Assembly: GCA_030141605.1 (NCBI GenBank)
Contig: JAQGDQ010000023.1
Coordinates: 186,001 to 250,000 of the forward strand
Source: Tubiluchus corallicola
Lineage: Eukaryota; Priapulida; Priapulimorpha; Priapulimorphida; Tubiluchidae
Length of the DNA stretch: 64,000 nucleotides
Reading direction: 5' to 3'
Position 1 is the stretch's first letter, and each line of letters opens with the position of its first letter. A program made the position numbers and the translations under genes. Shown here one piece after another: positions 25,901 to 34,900 of this stretch. The notes beneath the pieces are model-generated. The model saw nothing but the letters and a program-made list of their open reading frames with translations. It made no database searches and was not told where the DNA came from.

Positions 25901-28900
25901 ATGTAAACATAGACATTTTGTTTTATGAAAAATGTTGGCGTTAATCGAGGTTGGCATTATAAAAGGAGGTGTTATAATGAGGGTTGACTGTATGCCAATT
26001 AAACAGAAATGTCTCTTCACATAATAATTTTTTATTTCTAGATTGAATGAAAACATAGCCAGTTATTCACTACTGATTGCTGCAGCTGTTTGTTTTGGTG
26101 TTGCATTTGTTGCTTGTGTGCATGCAGATTTGCACGATACCAAAAAACGCCATCCTGTTTACCTTGTGGACAATTCCATACAAGATCAACAGGTATACCG
26201 CATCGTCATAGAAACGGGCAGCCGTAAGGGAGCTGGTACAACAGCTAAGGTATGAAATGTTATTCCTAAGCATGAAGATATTTCATACATTGCTAAGAAA
26301 TTTGCATTAGATTGTACTGTCCTAATGTTTTAACTACTTGGCTACACCTTTAGTTCTTTATATTGAATTTTAAATGTATAAGTTTTTTATTCCTTTGTAA
26401 TTTTCCTGTAGAAAATAATTTTGTGACCATTTGTGAAAAGCACTGTTAAGTTCCTTCTGTTACATTCTGCATCATAATAACATGAAGTGTTATAATTGTA
26501 CTGTATTCATGGTCATTGTTTTATCTTAGTGTAAATTGGAAAAAAAGTGATTTAAATAAGCCCATGAAAAATGTTTGGGCTAAGGTTACACTGCTCCACA
26601 CACAACGAACTAGTTCGTGAAGCGGATTACGGTTAGAGTTAGGGTTGGGGTAGGGTTAAGGTTAGGGTACTTAAACTGTGTGGGTAATTGTAAACTCCTT
26701 CCAATGGTTGTATATTAATTGGCATGAACTGCACAGTTATTGAACACAGCTATATGTTTGAATAGAACTTTTCAGCCAGTTTCTAGTATATCATTTAATC
26801 ATCGTCCACTGTATGAAAATTAAATTTTCTGCCACACAATAGGAGATTGAATATTTTATGGTCACAAACATAGACCTAAGTGAATGTGAAATGCATGTAG
26901 TCATATAGCTGTGTACTGTTCTTGCTGTAATTATTAATTTTTGTTTCTTTAGCAAACTAGCTAATTACCATGAATTCCAACAAAGTCTGTGTCGTGTCGC
27001 GTCATGTCATATCAAGCTATATTATTAACGACCTTTTATTCACAGCAATGTTTGCTAATCTGACTGTACCATCTAGGTCAGTTTAATCCTTCACGGTGAA
27101 AAGGGCATGTCTGAAACCAGGGAACTTGTTTCCAATGATGGGCAGCCGCTGTTTGAAAGACTTTCCTGTGACACGTTCATAATGACGACGCCATACAGTC
27201 TGGGACGAATCTGGAAAGTGCAGCTGTGGCACAACAATGCAGGTTGGCATTACGCAATATTTGAAAAAATTATGCAGCTACCTGTTAACTCCTTCAGGAC
27301 TTTAAACGTTTGTTGCATTTTGCATGGGTTCATGAAAAACAGCTCTCACTAAGCAATGAGTACGTTATTTTTGATAATTTGTTTAGGTTTCTATTCCTCA
27401 CAATTAAAAATCGATTTTTGATGAAAAAATTGCAAAAGCTTTCAGTAACTGCAGTGTTTGCTCTGTAACAATGTACAGTATTACTTGTGTGAAATTGGCT
27501 AATGCAGAAAATTTCAGCTACTCAGACAACATTCTGATACACTTTGGTCTCTCAAGTCTACTCTATTTTTAAAAGACAAATTCCTATTATAAGATAAAAC
27601 GACCTTAATTTCTTCTTAGCTGATCGGTTTTCCTTTTCCTAGAACCCTGTTCTCTCTGGCGTAGCAAGCAGTAAAATCAGTAAAACAGTGTGTATGATCA
27701 CTCAAGTTGTCACAATGGCCCCAAATCAGACAAACTTGATAGATGTAGAAATTCAGAACAGCAAACAATTGGATTTTTACTAAAACATTACTTGTATGTC
27801 GAAACACATAACAAATGTAAACATAATGTATATACATAAGTTGTAGTAAGAAAAAGTCTTGTTGACAGTAATTTCAAAGCTGTGACAGCAGCTCATTGGG
27901 CTTGTTAAAGCTGATAATTGATTCATCATACAGAACAAAATTTTGATTTTGCCAAATAACAATTTCTAAATTGCAGTTATATACATATGCCATGATTATG
28001 ATTTTGACAATTATTAACATATCGTGGTCTCCGTGACACCTAAATGTACACCAAACTAAGCTATTCAATAGGCTAAGTTGGAGTGTTTTTAAAGGGCGTG
28101 TTTTTCTTAATTTTATCCACATATAAATATTTAAACAAACAGCATATTTGGATAGTCAAGATTCTCCTGAATAGGAAGTACCTAATTGTAGTCATTTAGT
28201 TATGTCTGTACTCATACAGTAACAGAGAAGTCATAGGTCTTATAAGACCTATTTTGAATGATGTGGTCGTGAAGAAGTTAAGCGCGATGCGTAACTTAAT
28301 ATTTGAAACTCGACTGCTTGACTCTCACCTTGGAGTTTTAGGTTTTGTTGTACCTGTTTGGTTGACAGACTACACATTAATAACTACACCACTGTTTCAG
28401 GTATATCACCCAGCTGGTATCTGAGTCGTGTCATTGTGGAAGACTTGAACGCGGCACATTATTATCTCTTCGAAGGTGAAAAATGGTTTGCCGTCGAGGA
28501 AAATGACGGCAAGGTTGAGAGAGAAATAATGGTGATTCCGCCAGACGTCAAACCCGGCTTCAAAAAGATTTTCTCCTATAAGTCATTAGCACTTTTTTCT
28601 GATTTTCATCTGTGGATATCAGTACACGAAAAGCCGCCACTAAGTGTGTTCACAAGAATACAAAGGCAAGTGAACTTGTATATATATATATATATTTGTA
28701 AATAAAAATTTAGATAAAGTGTGGTAAAGTAGGAAAAAAGGAAAAGTAAAGCCTGTGCGTCAATTTACAGGTGACTGAACATATACAAAACTAAAAATTC
28801 AGAAATATCAAATCTCGATCAAAATAGTCATAATTATTTTGACATAATAATAGACATAATATATATATATAATAAATAAAGAATTATAATAATAATAAGT

Positions 28901-31900
28901 TTGTATAGCTAAGTTGGTTTACAATGTGCAAAATTTAGAATTTTTGCTATGTTTTTGTTGTGTACTTGCAAATTTTGTGGAACAGTGTGCATAACACAAT
29001 TTACAATAGACAGATCTTTTTTGCCGTGTGCGGTTAGTGTTAGACAAGACTTAACGGCTTATCCCAAGTGCAATTTAACATGTCTTTTTTATTCTTATTT
29101 ATCTAGACTCAGTTGTTGCCTTGTGCTTTTCCTGAGCTACATGTGTTTGACTGCAGTGTGGTACAACTACCACTACACTGAGTACCGTGGTGAATTCACC
29201 TATATGGATTTATCATGGCAAGCTGTGTTGGTTGGTCTTATCATTGCTGTCACCTGCCTTCCTGTGAATCTGATACTTCAATTTCTGTTTAGAATAATAA
29301 AGGTAATACCTATTTCTTATATTTTTTCAGTATGATGTCACAATCATCTTGCCAGTATGATACCAAGCATTCTAGCATCAAACATTTCGTTTTTAATTTT
29401 AATTCCCTGTATTATCTAGTTTATACTGTTGAGGGACAAAGGCTTTTATCGTTGGATGCAAGACTGTTTTTTATTCTATCAACGTTGATCAATGAATTTT
29501 TAGTGTGACTTCATGTGCAAATTAATGAGGAAAATATTGATTACAGTTTTATTAATTTCATAGCAGTAAGAATAAAATGCCACATTATCAAACGAAATGA
29601 AATTTACGTTTCTGTTGACGTTGACACTTGAATCTGCATATTCAATTTTATGCATTGCATGATTTCTGTAATTTAATATTTGAGTAAAATTGTTTAAGCA
29701 TTCATGTTTTTAGAACACCCTGTCCCTAAATTATATTTACCGAGTAGTGTATTAAGAATTCCTGACCAGCGCTCATTGTTCTTGTTTGGTTCTTGTTTGA
29801 TTTCGTTTCTCTTTTTACTTTTTGTACCTTTTCAAATGAAGAGCTTGCTGTCTTGTTGTACATTGTAACAAAACATTTCCAGATAGGAAAACCATGAAAG
29901 TTTTTTCTGTTTCAGCCGCTTCAAATGCCAAGACGTAAACAAGTGCCAGCTGATGCAGGTACTGATGAGGGTACTGCAGGTACAAGGGAAGAAATGGAAA
30001 ATGCCACAGATTTGATAGACGAATCATTACAGGCGTGGAGCACCTTACAAGAGCTAGCACAGAGACTCTATGCTAAGCACTACCATGATGAACTTTTGCA
30101 TGGGTGAATTTCTTAATAAGATGACATGAGATGAGATGAGATGAGATGAGATGAGATGAGATGAGGTGAGGTGAGGTGAGGTGAGGTGAGGTGAGATGAG
30201 GTGAGGTGAGGTGAGATGAGATGAGATGAGATGAGATGAGATGAGATAATATTTATTTTCATCCGTATGATATAAACAGTACATATTTGTAGAAACATGA
30301 GCTTAAAGCTCGTAAACCGATATCAAGCATAATGTATATGAGCGATAACATGGTAAAAATATGTACTTCTTAAATCATTTGGATGCTACCTGAGGTATTG
30401 GGACAAGAAAAATTAAAACTACATGAAGACAGTAAAAATTTGAGACAGTTAAGAATTGAGACAGTAAAAACTTTATGCAATAACATTTTCTAAAATTTAC
30501 ACAAAAAGCTATCTAGGTCATAAAAATGTTTCTGCCACACACAACACAGTCCATGAGTTAATTAGACGTTTAAATTCCCCAAGATTTTCGGCCATTCGGA
30601 GACAGTTTGGTAATTCATTCCACAATGTGGCTCCATAATAGGAGAAACTTTTCTTGCAATATGTAACACCATCATATGTAGGGTGACCTGCAGTGTTCAT
30701 TTTTCTGAGGAAGTAGTGGTTTTGTTTTCGTTCCTCTATCAGTCCATAGAGATAGGGCGGGCAGTTTTTGGACAAAATCTTGAATACTTTGATAGCAATG
30801 AGACGTTGTCTCCGAAGTTGAAGAGACACAGAATTGTCCTTTAACAATAGATTTTCGTAGGTACTTTCGAAATCATTATAAACTAGACGGAGCGCTCTAA
30901 AATTCAAACGCTCGAACTTCTGGCTGTTTGATTTACTACAGAAGTAACAGATTACAGGGCAGAAATTAAAATTCGACTTGTCAAAGGAAAAGTAGATGAG
31001 TTTTCGACATTCTACCGACAAGTTTCGACCAATATGGTGTAGAACATTAATCTGTTTTGCTGCTTTTTTGCACAGGGCTGTAATGTGCGAATCAAAGTTC
31101 AGGCGATAGTCTATATTTGCACCAAGAAGTTTCACCTCATACGTACATTCAATATCCACTCCTTTGATGTTGAAAGTAGGTTTCAGGTCGTATAATATAA
31201 TTTTGCCCACAGCAATCCCCTGAAACTTCCCCGGATTTGCTTCCATCTGGTTGGAAGCAAACCAGTCGACCAGTGCGTTACTTTCAAACAAACAAGGTTT
31301 GTTTCATATCGTTAAACGATTTACTGGAGTAAGAAACAGCATTGTCATCAGCATAGTTGTACAAGGTGGATTTACTGATAAAATGCAAGATATCATTAAT
31401 AAAACAATTAAAAAGTACAGGTCCAGTTAAAGATACCTGTGGAATGCCTTTATCCATAGGAAGGGGTGAGCTCTGAACGTCCTCGATATGAACTAGTTGT
31501 TTTTTGTCAGTAAGGTAGCTCTTGATCAAATTTACAGCATTTTCTGATAAATTATAGCACCTTAACTTTTCCAACAATAAATTGTGCAGAAGGCAGTCAA
31601 AAGCCTTTGAAAGATCCATCAGAATGGCACCAACATAGTCCAGTCCTTTCCTCCACTCTTCGGTCAACCCTAACAGTGCCGACTGGCAGCTGTATGGGTG
31701 AGTTTTTTCTGCAAATCAAGACATTTTGAGAGGAACAGAAATAATGATAAACAGAATCTGCATCTAAAGCAAAATGTAGTGGCGTTTTTCTTATTAAACA
31801 TAGCACAGGTTTTTAAATTTCTTTCGGATACATTTAATGTTATTGTTGGCAAGCATTCTGAGCCCTGTTTATGGCTGTGCGTTATTTTGGTATGCCGACC

Positions 31901-34900
31901 ACTCAACAACAAGAAATAAGCAGGGTACAAGTTGCTGTTTGTGATGCTAAGTAAGTAAGAGTGAATGCCTGATTGTACTTCGCAGAAATACTTGAGTAAT
32001 AGAATTGTAAGTCCTCGCTTAACGACTCCCTGTTTAGCCACATTTCGTTTTAACGATGCTGATAATTTGTCACCTTTATCTCACTTAATGAGGCATGTTT
32101 CATTTTAATGACAATTTTTTTACTTTGCTCACAGCTATTTTTTATTTTATCAACAACTTTTTTTAAACCTAATTTGAAGCATAAAAATGTTACATATTGC
32201 GTTTTTCTGTTCTAAAAAACAAAGTAACCTAAACAGTGCAATTGTTATGTTTTTGCTTCCCAACTGACTACGTACTAAATTCTGGCTGTTTGTACTACAC
32301 TCGAATTTAGATTTTGTACAAAGGAGTTTCATCTGCATTGAACCTGTTGCTATAGGAACCAGATTAGTACATGAACTTGTTTCAAGGTTGCTCCAGGGCT
32401 TAACTTCATAGTGAACCATGGCATTTAACCACTAACTGCCTTTATATAGGTTTCATCGTAAAGTAAAGAGAAACTGCTTGCAGGTCTAACTATATATAGA
32501 TAAGAAAAATAGGTGGTTTCAAGCAAACAGAAAGAAATTTATCAGTACAAATATGAATAAAACTCATAATACGTTTAATTTACATGGTTTAAGCAGCATT
32601 GATTTTTGTCTCTGGGACATATCTCAATTCTTTTACATTACCTTTGCTGGAAGTCTTGGTTTCGTTTAATGACGTTTTGTTTAATGTCACGTTTCGCATA
32701 AACGTATTAGCTTTCGCTAAGCAAGGACTTACTGAACTTTGAGTTCTTATACGTTTATTTATAGCAGCCAGTTTTTGTATTACAGACAGCTAACAGGCCA
32801 ACAAACCAGTAACCCACCCACTCCTAACCTTACACATCAGCAAACTGAAAGAATGGAGGGAGAATCTTGTTTTGATAGTAGCAGTCCAGGAAGTCCAGCA
32901 AGTGTCCGCAAGTCAGCTGTAGTGACTGAAGAGGAATCAGGATTTGAAGATTGTGCGAGTTTACCTGATAGTGCATCTAATCAACAAAGGTGCATATCAT
33001 TAATAAATTATGACTGTGATTGCTAGAATGTTTTTATATGCTGTTTATTTTACCAATTATTACCCATTGTGGGTACAACTCACTACTAATTGCCAGCTAA
33101 TTTGGGAAGGTAGTGATACAATAGGGGCAAAAATACATACCATTTTTTACATATGACTGTTCTTGTCAGAAAGCTAATCACGTCACTATAAAATGACAAA
33201 GAAGACTATTTAATGGTAATGAAAATGATGAATTTACAGTAAACTGAATGTTGTATTGGATTCTCGATTTGAATTTTTTGAGCTAGAAAAATGTGATTGT
33301 CTTAATGTATTTAAAAAAGTACAGATGCTTTCGTAAGGAAATGTAAATTTTTCAGACAAGTAGCAAAAGCAGGTTTATGTCAACAATGCCTTTATGATCA
33401 ACCAAAAATTCACAAAGCAGGTTGTTTTATTAGACCTGTTTTTTCAGGTGCAAATTCAAATATTTATAGTCTAGCTTCCTTTTTAACTTGTTTTTTTTTG
33501 GTTACTCCTTTTTTGCTAATTTATTTTTTACCATAATTATTAGGATGGCACTTTAGAAAGGTGGTAGCAAAGGTCTAGCAAAGCACACGTAGGCTTTTAT
33601 ATGAAATGTTCACTTATTAAAAATAATTATAATTACAATTATAAATTGTCAATAATAAAGATAATTATAAGTAAAATTAATACGCATTTGCATTTGATAA
33701 CCAAACCCAAAAGGGCTTTGGATTCCTATGACAAAATTATGCTTGTCATTTTTGAACAAAGCTAATAGCATTGAATATCAAGAAACCCCTGTTAATAGCC
33801 TCCTTTGAGTTTCCTGAATTTACAGAGACTTGGTCTCTAGAGAAGGTAAGCCGTCCCAGAAGTTATAGTGTATTTCAAGTCAGTTTATTTACTTTGAATG
33901 AGAATTATTGTATAGCAATCTTTAGAATTTGTTTAAGGAAACACTTCTTAATGTGACGGTCTCAAAAATTTGTTAAAATAATGCCATTTCTTATTTTTTC
34001 ACTTATATGTTCTCTTAGGTTGAATAATGTGGCTTTTAAACACCAACTGATATGATTTATAATGATCTTACAGTAACAGCTATTGCAGTGACACTATAAA
34101 ATTTGGCAAACTGCATTCCTCATGTCCGGTTTTACGTTATTTTTCAGAAAACTATCTTATATTAAGAGTGAAGATAATCAGTACAAGGAAGCTCTGTCAT
34201 CATCAGTGCCTGGATGTGAACAACTAAAGATGAAGCCATGTTCAAAATGCATTCTTTTGCCAGCATGGTGCATCATAATACCTTGGGTGTTATGCTTTGC
34301 ATTGGCGTGTGCGGCAGGATATTTCACTATTATATATGCTTATCATTTTGGCCGTACATGTACTATCTTTTGGCTTCAGAGTACATACGTAGCACTTTTG
34401 TCTAGCATTTTTATTGTGCAACCTTTTCTAATCACTCTATTTGCAATTTATATAGCTACTAGGTGCCGTAATTCCATTTCCATATATTTAAGCAATCTAA
34501 ATAATGGAAAACTGCACTTGGCTGACTTGGCTGCAAGTGTAGCGAATGTGTTATCTGATGTAGATGCCATAACACGCGGGATTGCAGCAAGAGCTCGCTC
34601 TAGGTATTTAAGATTTGCACGTCCACCTCCAGAAAAACAACTTTTGGAAGCCAGAGAACAAACAATGAAGGAAAAGCAGACCTTTCGAATCATTTCTGAT
34701 GTCATCAGTTACTGTGCGCTGTTATTGCTGCTTTTACTGTTAGCATTTAGCAAAGACAGGAGCAGTTCATCTCTGCTGAACATGTCTATCAGTAATGCTT
34801 TTGTGAACACACCAATTATGCCGTTTACAAAAATACGATCACAGTCTGACTGGTGGACGTGGTGCCACAATGACATGACTTCTGCATTGTTTGCAAATAC

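Noticed and set aside
26629-26669. Telomere array or chromosome fusion point
   Set aside because: About 40 degenerate bases of TTAGGG-like sequence within an intron; far too short to be a telomere relic.
30126-30245. CRISPR-like or satellite array
   Set aside because: Contiguous 5-bp units without spacers beside a LINE 3' end; a microsatellite tail explains it.
33813-33846. Possible microexon with TTTACAG acceptor and GTAAGC donor between polycystin-1-like exons 19 and 20
   Set aside because: Both possible lengths (20 or 36 bases) break the frame or introduce a stop, while the direct junction 32989/34148 is in frame.
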